NCBI GenBank assembly: GCA_001949185.1
Contig: BDGG01000001.1
Location: 62,001 to 126,000, forward strand
DNA from: Ramazzottius varieornatus
Lineage: Eukaryota > Tardigrada > Eutardigrada > Parachela > Ramazzottiidae
Direction of reading: 5' to 3'
DNA: 64,000 bases
Position 1 is the stretch's first letter. Every line of letters starts with the position of its first letter. The notes under the pieces were generated by a model. The model ran no database searches. It was not told where the DNA came from and saw only the letters and a program-made list of their open reading frames with translations. Position numbers and translations under genes: made by a program. Below, in pieces: positions 23,960 to 34,079 of this stretch.

Positions 23960-26147
23960 CCTGAAAAAAAGCAAAGAAATGACACAGGACCAATCCTAGA
24001 TCTCAAACTCGAAAATGAAAGACATTTATCAAAAGAATGTAAACTGCACTTCCGCGGAGAGAAGAGTCGGTAGTCAGCAAGTGTGGTATAAGCTAAACGA
24101 CGGACGATCTCAAACATGAATTCGAAATATGAAAATTAGAATGCGCAAGTTTGTTGATTGTAGGTGGAGCCAGTAGCCATCTCGACCGCCTGCTGGCTAC
24201 CCATTTAATGACGTCACGGCCAAAGGCGATTGACTGACTTGATTGTTTGAACGCGCTGCTCGACTGTGCATTCGTGCCTTTAGGTCACAGGTCGGCTAGG
24301 GCCGGAAGTGGTGGAAAAACGACCACCCTAAACGGCTCTGATATATAAGAGGTGGAAATTCCCATCCTGGAAGAACAGGGTGGGAACGGCAGGCTGGAAA
24401 AGCTGGGGGCAGGTGATAGGGTGGGAATACCGGTTTTCCGTGAGATCAGACCCGGAAACCACAAGTTCTTAAAAGTTCCTGGTGTCTAGTTGAAGGTTGC
24501 CCAGTTAACCGCCTCATTTGTACCCTATAGAGTGATGACTGTCCATAACTGTGGCCCGTCCTCCCTCTAGAAATACAGTCAAGCCGCTTGGATTACCTCT
24601 ATCTTTGCGACGGTCATGGGGTCGACAAATTCAGCAAATTCTTCTTATGTGCGCGACACGAATAAAATACGGGACTGCAGAAACACTGCGACTCTGGTTT
24701 CAGTAGCTCAAACAGAAGATGCAACATGACCCCAAAAGGTGTACGAAACTTCTAAAGCTATGGAAAGTGGTATTGAAGTCGAGTTTGCTGTTAGACGAAA
24801 CGACACCGCTACTGCTTGGCGCCATCCTCTGCGAAGTTTCGCCAATACCACGGCTCCCATTTACAAACCGTATCAGAATTTCCGACTCGATATTAGCGCG
24901 AAAAACAGCTCCGATGCCCGACCCGCCGGTGCGGAGGCCCACTAATATTTCGTGAGTTGTTCACGGGAAAGAAATCATGGCTCCACTCGAGTTACCTACC
25001 AAAGCTTTTCAGTGATACACCGCTGATATTGTAACGTTTGATTCCATAAGCCAAGACATAATATTTCTGTGGGGCTTTAGAGAAATGTCGCGGCATGGCA
25101 CAAGAACTATTGCACTGCAATACACTTTACTACAACTAAGTGGCTTTCACAAAACGCGCTTCCTGGTTTCGCGTTCGTACACTTCCCATCATCATCAAAA
25201 TATCAGGTCTTAAGATATCACTTTGCGGTTTTCGACATACCACTTTCGATCATTGTCGCAGACTTCATAGAGCGACCTTCGAAACATCGAAACTAGAAGC
25301 TTCATTGTGGCTCGCGGTGCGCCACACACCTCGCTTCGATCTGCAACGACCACGCAAACCAATAGTGATGTCTGGAGTTTCCCTATAGTTTTTCGAACGC
25401 TTCGAAAACAAAGGCAAAGCAAGAAGAGAAAAGCGAATGTGGAATGAATTCTCCGCATTTGGTTCAGAAGGCAACAAAGCTATGGCTGCGCATGAAGCGG
25501 GAGGTACTACGCAGTACACACAAGGGTTGAAAGCGACAGAGGGATGGCTTTTCTTTATATCACTATAAACAGATTTTGCAGTTCTCATAAATTTTCCTCA
25601 TTTTGAAAGAAAGTAATTTTCTGTCGTTTCTGTCGTTCCAGAAACGGTAGATTGTATTTATTTTTGTGATTTAGCACTTCACCTTAGTTTCATACTGTTT
25701 GAAAGGCGTTCTGTTTTACTGCGTTAAAACTGCCCGTGGTTTAGTCATTGCTGCCTCAGTTGACGGAAAGAAATTGCGATAACTCTTGAAAAATTTTTAC
25801 AGTTTATGTATCATTAAATTACCGGCCTCAAGGAAAAAAGTAATCAGTCAATCAAGTGTGGGAGAAAGTGATATAGGCTATATCGTTTCCCACCCCAGAG
25901 TAGCTTGCTAGCCTAGCCCTGCTTTGGATACAGTTCAAACTGCGCTGTTGCTCCGCGACCAGACGGCATACTTCCCTCTTGGCCAGGATCTTGGCCACTG
26001 GGAAAAGGTACCGGAAGTAGTGGCGCCACAGTCGCATTTTGCTGGTTCATCAAATTTTTGGGGAAGTTGCCTTCTTTGGAACTTGGTATGCGAGCAAGAA
26101 TTTTGTTCAGGAATATTTCTTATGGATTTTCCTGATCGTGAGGGAGA
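23960..26147. other. Interval without a recognisable gene
   Basis: A TATA-like ATATATAAGAGG is at 24341-24352 with G-rich flanks, but no gene is recognisable downstream. Frames at 24700-24955 are open on both strands without motifs. The last 200 bp are the 5' flank of CFAP100. Confidence 0.4.
25947..25960 (-). promoter_or_regulatory. Weak RFX X-box-like site upstream of CFAP100
   Basis: The minus strand reads GGTCGCGGAGCAAC: the right half AGCAAC is perfect for RGNAAC and the left half has two mismatches to GTYNCC. About 190 bp upstream of the CFAP100 start. Suggestive only. Confidence 0.25.
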
Positions 26148-29100
26148 ATGAAGAAAGTCAGAAAGAAAGCGTCAAAGACCAAGCTGTTCTCCCCATCGCG
26201 GATGCCTCACACTTTGGACACCACCGTCTTCCTGGAGAAAGAGCCCGACAAGGACAGCGATTCGGAAGGCGACTATGTTTCGCCCGACGAAGAGCCCAAA
26301 ACATCGCCCCTTACTCGCAAGTTCTCCTCGCAGAAAGTTGAGTGTATCCGTCTCGGTCGATGCGAGAAGAGGCCGGCCAAACACACCATTCATGCCATCG
26401 AAAAAGAGATTGAACGGCACACGGCGCAGGTCAAGCAGCAAAAGGCTGTGGAACATTTGACGACGCCTGGTTCGCCCACCTCAAAGAGCAATCTTGACAG
26501 CGAGTCTACTTCACTCTATGTACCGACTGAACTCCTGATCAAAACTAGCAGCGTCGATATGGCTATCAAACAATTCCTGATCAAACCTACGAGGAAGCCT
26601 TCGTTGTCACAGCTTCTGCACGTTCTAACCAAGAGAAAGCTGGCCAGGAAGGTCGAGAAGGAAGCCCAGTCGGTCGAGTCGCTGCTGAAAATAAACCCCT
26701 TCAAGATGAATAAAGAGCTGGACATGTTAGAACTACGGGAAATGCTGAATCAAGGGAAGAGGAGCAAGTATGCTAACGCCATACTGAAGATTACCGATGA
26801 CAAGGCCAGGAGGCAGTATCAGGTCTTCAATGACAGACGCTTGCTTGCTCCGGTCTTCAATTTCTGCAAGACGGCCCATATGGAAGAAGGCAAGAAGGCG
26901 ACGTATGCCAACCTGGACACGAGAGAAAAGACGGTAATACAGACATTAAGTTGCCACCGCCAGACGAAAGTCCCACTGTAGCCAATGCCCCATTCGTGCT
27001 TACGCGTCGGCGACAGAAGTCAAAGGCGAGAAGTTTGCAATCAAGTACCGGTAATGCGGCTGCCAACGGTTAGCAAATTTCTGACGCAGGCATGATGTTA
27101 CAACTTTTTCGCTAAGTTTTGACTCTCTGCACCTCTCCGTAAAACTGCCTGTCGTTCATACTCCGATGCGGCAGAAACGGAATGTCAGGTCAAGTCATAC
27201 CATATGGCGTGATATCAGGTCATAGACCACAACCTGTCGGAAGTGGCCGACTGCCTTTGCTCTTTCAAGATTCCTTTCATGCATCTCCTCGTTATCCTCG
27301 TCATCAGCCAGTTCTCGATGAGCCAGTATATACCTCGATAGATTCTATGCAAGAGATCCTGCGTGAGTACAGAAGGGGTTGTATTACAGGAAGATAGAAA
27401 ACGCGCCCAAGTGAAAATCCGCCAGAGAAACATTTTCCGCAGGCTGCTCAACCTGATTCTCGTAGGTTGCAACATACGGCTCTAAACGAAAAAGTTAAGG
27501 CGAGAAACCAAGCGGAAAAAGCTAAGTAATGGACCGTTCGTACTCAAGAACTTTTGTTGCAGCCGCAGAACTTTCGCCGCTGGAAGTGCGAACGATGGCG
27601 TCACCAAAAAACCGTTTATACTGCTGTCTTCTGTCGCCGACGCGTAAGCACGAATGGGGCATAAGATGAGTTGCAACGTCAATCATAAGCGCAGCAGCTG
27701 ATCAGAACTTTGAATAGTTGGGCAGCCACCATGCTTCTCAATGCTAGCTAACCGCAACTTCGATTACGTCATTTTCCGAAAATAAGGGGAGCTCCGGAAA
27801 GCAAAATGTAGTTACACGTCGCGAAAGGAGCGGAGCAGGGCCGTAGCTACAGTTGCAAAGTGAACCAGGAGGGCAACTTAATCTCTGTATTGTGCTAGAC
27901 TGTCACCCGCGCAGGAGTACTTGTACGATTAAGTGGCGCAGGGATAACTTCCCTACCACTGCGGGAGTGCGTCGATCAGAAGAGACCAATCGGACTTGAC
28001 AATCTAGCCGCCTAAAACTCTGATTGGTCAACTAACAACATTGTGCCGCGGCTTCTTGTGCGAGCTAAGCAACTATCAATCGGCGCATTGCGTCATGATT
28101 CATGACGTATCCCGCTGGTACAATTTGATTGCTGGATTGAACGACAATATTCAGCCAATGTGTGCCCGAACTCTAGCGATATTTCTCTGTTCTCACCCAA
28201 TCTGTGTTCTTTCGTGCTGCAGAAGCCTCAGCAATTCTTCCACTTCCGTGATGTCCCCCAGCTTCTGGCCGTTACTCGGAAGAACCGTCGAATGTACCGG
28301 GAGAGCAGGTGGGACGTGAAGCGGCGTGTGCGCGAGACCAATCAGTGTAACATCAGCCTGGCCATCAAGCGGCGCATGATAGACTACCTCAACTCCTCCG
28401 TCCAGACATTCAGCAAGGAGATCAGCACGGTGGAAGAGGAGACTGAGCAGTTTGCTCGAGCTTTCGACGATTTCCTCCGCCAGAACGACGAGCAGACCAT
28501 CCAAGCCATCCATCGAGCACGCCAAGCGTCGAGGCAGCGAAAGGCAGCAGCTGTTCGATGCCGGGCCATCGACATGCGCAATAACCTCCTAGTCAACCAT
28601 AACATCCGCTCGGAAGACAAGATCCGTCTTCTGGACAGGTTCATCAATCTATGCTACGCAGTCCTCGCCGGAGACGTTAGGGCTGCGAATCTGAAGAGAG
28701 CGGAAGATGAAAGGAAGAAATTCAACCAAGAGCGATTCCGTGGATACTCCAGCGCAGCGACGTCCTTTGGCAGCTTCGTTGAAGACTCAAGCGTAAGAAT
28801 AAGCGAAGCGGTAGCGCCGATCATCACCGTGGAAGCCCATTCAGAAGACTTTGGGGTAACCAAATCAATCAGCGAAAGTCTCCTTGTGCACCTTACACTC
28901 AGCAGCGAAAGCGAAGCGGAATACTCCTCCGTCTCGCCTAACGAACTCAACCCGGTCTTCGTTCAAGAAGCCTTGAAGGTTCCACCCGTCCCTTTCCCCA
29001 ACGTCACATCCGCTCTTCAGACAATCGCCGACTTCCGAGCCAAATGTCTCGACCTGTGCACAGCTTCACACACGTTCCGAGAACATACGAAAGAGATGAA

Positions 29101-29956
29101 AGCTAAGATGCTCGACGAGCGCCAAACAGCTGGAGAAATCCAACGTCAAAGCTCAATCCGTATTCGAGTCTTACAAGAAGAAGTCAACGCGCTGACCGAC
29201 CGTCTCGACAACACTGAAAGTACCATAGCTTTGTACAACAGCGGCCTGCAAAGCCGGGAAGAATTCTTCAAGCCGATGAAACAGCTCAGCCAAGACATTG
29301 TTGATGTCTATCGAACCTGCATGGATTCAGTCGACCAACCACCCACGGTCGAGTTGATGTTAAGCGCGCTGCGTAAATGCCTGATAGACCATCAGCTAAA
29401 GTTGAAAGCATATCCTCCCGCTTACATCAAACGATGGTACGAAAAGGTAGTGGCCAATCGTGTAGCTGAAGGCAGGGATGTGGTGTTACAAGAGAAGCAG
29501 CAGCGAGGCGAAGAGGCCATGGCGGACAGGGCGCTGCAGGGGGCGAACGTCATACCGCGACGGCAGCTGCGGCCGCGCTCGCAACCACCTGACCACGACA
29601 ATGAGGTGGTGACGGCGATGAAAAGTCAACCGGCTATGCTGGATGTGATGGTGCAGAAAATGGAGCATGAGGTCAGCAGGGAAGACGAAGCGGGGGAGCA
29701 AGTGGTCGACGAGAGTGTCTCGCGGTATTTCGACCAAGGACCATCTTTGCCGACCATCGACGAAGAAGCGGTCGACCAACTAATTATTGAATCAAGCGCG
29801 TCACTTTCCCTCGACAGTCTTCCGCATATTTCGAGCGCCGGCAACTTTCGACTTTCTTCGGTTGACGTTTCAGTCTTGGGCGAAGTCAATGCAAGCCTAC
29901 CAAACGACATACAGATGCCAGAGGTGCCAGATAGTACTGCGCCACTGTTCGCATAA
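26148..29956 (+). CDS. CFAP100: Cilia- and flagella-associated protein 100 (CFAP100/CCDC37-like)
   Basis: Axonemal coiled-coil protein of the modifier-of-inner-arms type, needed for inner dynein arm function in motile cilia. Exons 26148-26933 and 28223-29956 join in phase 0 (donor GTAATA, acceptor TGCTGCAG) to 839 residues; human CFAP100 is 611. Matches to human in order: NPFKMNKELDMLELRE (human NPFHLSGDVDFFLLRD); the region around KRRVRETNQCNISLAIKRR; FDDFLRQNDEQTIQAIHRA (human FDEFVRENDCSSVQAMRAA); a long coiled coil; and IVDVYRTC (human VLDVYRHC) followed by the charged helix RVAEGRDVVLQEKQQRGEEA. The N-terminal 180 residues are Ser/Lys-rich and not conserved. The frame stops at TAA 29954-29956 but stays open in the same frame for 90 codons more. 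A weak X-box-like site lies upstream. Confidence 0.8.
26985..27662. repeat. Perfect 35-bp inverted repeat in the CFAP100 intron (arms 26985-27019 and 27628-27662)
   Basis: The arm starting ATGCCCCATTCGTGCTTACG and its exact reverse complement are 608 bp apart. No similarity to the other repeat families here. Whether it bounds a mobile element is unclear because no target duplication is visible. Confidence 0.85.
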
Positions 29957-30226
29957 GTATCAGCTGAGACGGCTGGTGAGCAAGAGCCTGTGGCCATTTC
30001 GGCGGTTCGCGAGGATTCGATTCACCCGAAATTAGATGACATCTTCAGCGACCTGGATGAAGGAAACAACAAACCTGAAGACAGAAAGAGGTCAGCAAAA
30101 GCAGCGCTAGTCGACAAGGTAGCAGACACTGAGACCGTACAACCATCAGACGAGACCAAGAGCGGCAAAGCCAGAGGCCCTAAAGGTCACGGCGCCAAAA
30201 AGAGCCAAGCTTCCTCCAAGAAATAG
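29957..30226 (+). other. In-frame open continuation after the CFAP100 stop codon
   Basis: Directly after the TAA the same frame stays open for 89 codons to a TAG. It starts VSAETAGEQEPVAISAVRED and ends in a Lys/Gly/Ser-rich tail, with the same charged composition as the preceding tail. It could be a translated extension (readthrough, or a sense codon in other alleles) or the recently non-coding remnant of a longer C-terminus. No GT-AG intron of plausible length removes the stop in frame. Confidence 0.4.
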
Positions 30227-30496
30227 ACTGACAAAGCCGAAGACGGATGATATTGTAAGATGATGGGACATTTTACAAGATCTCCAGTGTATAGCGAAAA
30301 ATTAAGATGGCCAAGTGAAGGCGGATAGTTTGTTGGGCGGTTGCTACTGAACGGGGCGTTGATGAAGCTCTGGCTTGACATTGGCTGGAAGGTTGTTTCG
30401 GGACGTAAGAATGTCCTGTTTGGATGCCGTTGAGTCTTGAGGCGGACCGAAGCCCGTATGTTACTTGGTTGATTGCTTGTGGCGCTTAAGCAAGGA

Positions 30497-31796
30497 ATGT
30501 CAAATGGACCTTCCAGCACGAGCAACCCTCGCGCCAAACTCAACAACCCTGCCAACCAGCAGGCGGCTCGTGTGCTGATGCAGGAGCTGCAGTCACTGCA
30601 AAAGGAGAAAACCGAGGGCTTTACCGCTAAACTGGTCCAGGACGATAATTTGTTCGAATGGGAGGTGGCTATCTTCGGCCCACCCGACACCCTTTATGCT
30701 GGAGGATATTACAAGGCCATTATGAAGTAAGGACATGTTTCTCCCACCTTAGCACTACATTGGGACGTTGGCAAATGATTATCCCAGATTGCTGTCTCAA
30801 GTGGCACACATTCTTCTTGTTATTGGCTGAGATCGGGCGCCACTTGAATAGAATCTTATCCAGTTTGATTGTTTCCGCAGGTGGCGCGCGTACTTGCTAT
30901 TATAGGCTGGAAGCGCGCGTCTCTTGAGAAAGCGCCCTTTTATCAATACGTTTCGTTTGCCTGTCTCTGCACCTTACTCTAGTTGTCTTTGTTGTGTCAC
31001 CGAGTGTCTTCTGAACTTGGCAGATTTCCTCCTGGATATCCCTTCAAGTATGTACGCGGAAATACCTAACTTTGACTAAGTTCGTCGGAACAAAAACCAG
31101 TGTGTAATGGCTTCTCTTGTTCTAGCCCGCCTACAGTTCATTTTACCTCAAAAATATGGCACCCAAACGTGTAAGTAAACTTGCAACTATTGTCGTGTAT
31201 CATGTTGCTGGTTTGAGTGTACCAGCATGTCTCCATCCCTCGAAGTGAGCCACATTTCTTCAATAAGCACCGAATTGAGCATTTTTTGCCACAAACTCTC
31301 TGACTGATAAATTATTTTCAGGTACGCTAACGGTTCGGTATGTATCAGTATTTTACATCCGCAAACCGACAACCAACGTTCCGGCGAACTACCCAGCGAA
31401 AGATGGAACCCTACGCAGAACGCCTACTCTGTGCTGATGAGTATCATTTCGCTGCTCAACGAGCCCAACACCAACAGCCCAGCCAACGTCGAAGCCTCCA
31501 TCATGTACCGTCGCTGGAAGGAGAAGGGCGACAAGGAGTACGAGCGCATCATCAAGGAGGGCGTTGAGGCTTCACGGCCCGACGCCGCCAGGGACGGCGT
31601 CAAAGTGCCCACCACCATGGCCGAGTATTGTGTGGCCAAACCGCCGGCCCTCAAGGACAAGCCTCCCCTGCCACCCATCCTCGACTTTAACTTTGATGAT
31701 GACGGCGACGAGCCCTTCGATTACACGTCCGAAGAGGAAAATGCCCCTGCCGACGTCATCATTAACGGCCGCACACGAACACCACCCGGCTCCTGA
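30497..31796 (+). CDS. UBE2R: Ubiquitin-conjugating enzyme E2 R-type (CDC34/UBE2R), 4 exons, complete
   Basis: E2 enzyme that carries ubiquitin to SCF/cullin-RING substrates such as cell-cycle regulators; cytosol and nucleus. Exons 30497-30726, 31024-31047 (24 nt), 31126-31170, 31322-31796, all GT-AG, giving 257 residues (human UBE2R2 238). Motifs: LFEWEVAIFGPPDTLYAGGY, FPPGYPFNPP, IWHPNVYANGSVCISILHP with the active-site Cys, and the UBE2R-specific acidic-loop region TDNQRSGELPSERWNPTQN. These are followed by SIISLLNEPNTNSPANVEAS, VKVPTTMAEYC and an acidic C-terminal tail (FDDDGDEPFDY) as in CDC34, where the tail binds the cullin basic canyon. ATG 30497 is the first in-frame ATG. Intron 1 holds two GTGGCGCACG hairpins. 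AATAAA at 32065. Confidence 0.95.
30798..30927. repeat. Two GTGGCGCACG-type hairpins in UBE2R intron 1
   Basis: Units 30798-30846 and 30878-30927 with a 31-bp linker containing CAGTTTGATTGTTTC. The arms CAAGTGGC ... GCGCCACTTG and CAGGTGGCGCGCG ... CGCGCGTCTCTTG are diverged copies of the consensus. Confidence 0.85.
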
Positions 31797-32499
31797 ATGA
31801 CACATTCTCCCTTTCACAAATATTGCTGTCATACAAGTACGAACCCTTCTCATATCGACTACTGAGCCAGAGACAATTTCTAACAGTATTTACGGGTCGC
31901 TGGGCGACCGCTGTCAAAGTATCTGCGGATGCATCGCTTCGAAGTCAAGTCAAATATCCACGAAATTTTCAATGAATTTTACACACTATTTGTACTCACT
32001 ACTGGAAATACTGTAACTCGCGTGTAAGGTTGTTTTGATTGTCCTGTAATATTTGGCCTGATGGAATAAACTAGCATGCCCGATTGCAGCACTTGAGCGT
32101 CGATGTCCTTGTCGTATCACAGTCGGTCGGCTTTTGACCAGTCTTTCTGCTCCAACACGGAAGTTGTCTTGTTCTTTCGGGGATTCCGTGATGGACTGGC
32201 CGGTGTCTGCGGGTTGCACACACTGCACCGATTGCCACACAAGTCAAGCAAATCAGCCAGCGCTCCTTTCCTGACCGAACTGCAGTGACGACGTTGGGTC
32301 AAGGAAGGCGTCACATCTAAAACTGACAAGGCTCAAAACATCATCAAAAAGTACACAATATACATCAATCACTCTCAAAGATGTCGTTCACGAATCTGTA
32401 GTATACGCACAATCAGCTGTAGCGATGGTGCCCACAACTCTTCTGCTAGTTGACCAGTCTCTACGCTTGATCTGTTCAGTTAGTGAGATTTGACTGGGC
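31797..32499. other. UBE2R 3' flank, no further gene seen
   Basis: Contains AATAAA at 32065-32070, 269 bp after the UBE2R stop. The rest has only short frames without motifs. Confidence 0.45.
32065..32070 (+). promoter_or_regulatory. Polyadenylation signal AATAAA for UBE2R
   Basis: First AATAAA downstream of the UBE2R stop on the same strand. Confidence 0.5.
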
Positions 32500-32697
32500 G
32501 TACACGCAAGACGAGAAATTATGGTACAGTAAAAATTATGGGACAGGCGGAAAGGACAGTAAGATTCCACGTTAGAAAAGTGTCGAAAAATGTATTACTG
32601 TGAATCGGTTGCGTACGTACGTGCTTCCGTACCGCCGTAGCGAAAAGGCCTGGTCCCATAATGTTTACTGTACCATAATTTCTCGTCCTGCGTGTAC
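32500..32697. mobile_element. 198-bp MITE, complete GTACACGCA-family copy
   Basis: The left end GTACACGCAAGACGAGAAAT and the right end ATTTCTCGTCCTGCGTGTAC form long inverted repeats of about 50 bp per arm, including ATTATGGGACAGGC. Partial copies are at 7121, 16994 and 19109. No coding capacity. Confidence 0.85.
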
Positions 32698-33171
32698 TGG
32701 GGAAAGAAGCCTAACGGAAGCTAGCGTGTTACAGGGCTTTCAAGACTTTGCGGAATATATTTGGAGTCTTTCCTTTTTTTCAGGCAGAATACAAGCCAGA
32801 AACGGACATTGCAGTGCTGCCTTCTCAACGGAGCGGTGTTTCTCTTTAGCAATTTGTTATTCCAGTACCTGCTACTTCCCAGCCTGCACTTCTCCACCAA
32901 CCTTCTATTCCACTGTATGTCAAACCACTGCTGCTAACCCTTGCTCTATCTGACTGATCTCCTGCTGCTGACCTTGTGGCGCTTGCAATTGACTTGAAGC
33001 TTTACACCGCGGGAAGACAAGGTTCGGGCATCAGTATGGTCCTGGATTTTCTTTGTGTCTTCCTGGTTGTTCAGCATTCTCTGGATCGTTCCGCTATACC
33101 TCCTAAGCCCCTATGGTTCGAGGTATGTCAGCTGCTTTCGAAGCTTACAGTACTCTACCACTGATTTCCCT
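32698..33171. other. Interval without a recognisable gene
   Basis: Pyrimidine tract TTTCCTTTTTTTCAG at about 32767-32782 could be an acceptor. The following sequence has a Pro-rich frame interrupted by stops. No family recognised. Confidence 0.35.
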
Positions 33172-33409
33172 CACTGGTGGCCCATTGAATTTTAATTCTG
33201 TTTGCCAGTTGGAAATTCATATGTCTGGCCTCGGCTTGGGAGCCGAACCGATAATCGGGCCAGGATGAATTTGGAAATGGACCGAGTAGGAAATATAACG
33301 AAAAACTCAGTTCGGCTTTTAGTGGAACCCAACCCGGCCTGACGGTTCGGAACCGCAGACATTTGATTTACAACTGCTAAACAGAATTAAAATTTGATGG
33401 GCCACACTG
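33172..33409. mobile_element. ~238-bp foldback MITE, CACTGGTGGCCCATTGAA family
   Basis: CACTGGTGGCCCATTGAATT at the left is inverted as AATTTGATGGGCCACACTG at the right. The interior contains GGGAGCCGAACCGATAATCG. Related copies at 44858-45099 and about 62130-62352. Terminal CAGTGGTGGCC-like ends resemble hAT-type termini; the target duplication is not clear. Confidence 0.75.
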
Positions 33410-34079
33410 ACCCGGCCGAGCGAAGCGAGGCCTTTATAAGTTTCAGGTTTTCAATGCTGATCAGAATGTTCAGTTATGGCTTTATCGCAAACACCCTTCT
33501 GGAAAAACAGTGCGCCAGTTGAACGAACCGATGTACTAGACTTACTTATCCACTTATCGCAAACTTCAATGCGTCAGTGCGCTCGCTCGACCGTCCCAGT
33601 GGTCAAGACCAATAGCTAGTTGGCCTAAATGTACCAGAGATGGTTTACCTTCATAGGATATTCCCAGCGCCATTTCCGCCAGTAAAACACCTTCAGCCAG
33701 CACCAATCGTCTCGCCGGCAGTTTGGGAACTGCCTTGGCCGACATAGCTTTTGGCCTCCTCCTCAAAGGACTCTTCCTTGTCCAGTTACGTACAGGTAAA
33801 AGCTTGAAACTTCAGGCTACGTCTGCCGCAAAAAAGTCCGAACTAATTTCATTTCAGGCTCAAGTGACGTCGATATTTCCGATTCGAGTGGTCGACCACT
33901 TGGCCCTTATCCTCCACATGAGCATTCTGAATTCTCTCTGCGCCTTCGATAACACGTGGTCGCGTCAAGGTAAATGCAAGTTCTGTGACGAGCAACGCAG
34001 TTTTTTTACATTTGTGTTAACATCATCAAATTCGTTATTGCAGGGTGATTAACCTTTTACTCTGTTCCAATGCAAAGCC
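33410..34079. other. Interval with possible unidentified exons
   Basis: A plus-strand segment 33860-33960 is preceded by ATTTCAG and reads SSDVDISDSSGRPLGPY before a stop; the segment 33680-33790 could be an upstream exon (donor ACAGGTAAAA). No family recognised, so I do not call a gene. Confidence 0.2.

Noticed and set aside
24700..24955. Overlapping open frames on both strands resembling a metabolic enzyme
   Set aside because: No start context, splice sites or motif that I can name.
26934..27075. Protein-like frame DIKLPPPDESPTVANAPFVL just after CFAP100 exon 1
   Set aside because: It needs a frame change, while donor GTAATA at 26934 joins exon 2 in phase; kept only as a possible alternative exon.
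29926..29965. Intron removing the CFAP100 internal stop
   Set aside because: The only GT-AG options are 30 or 40 bp long; the 40-bp one breaks the frame and the 30-bp one is implausibly short.
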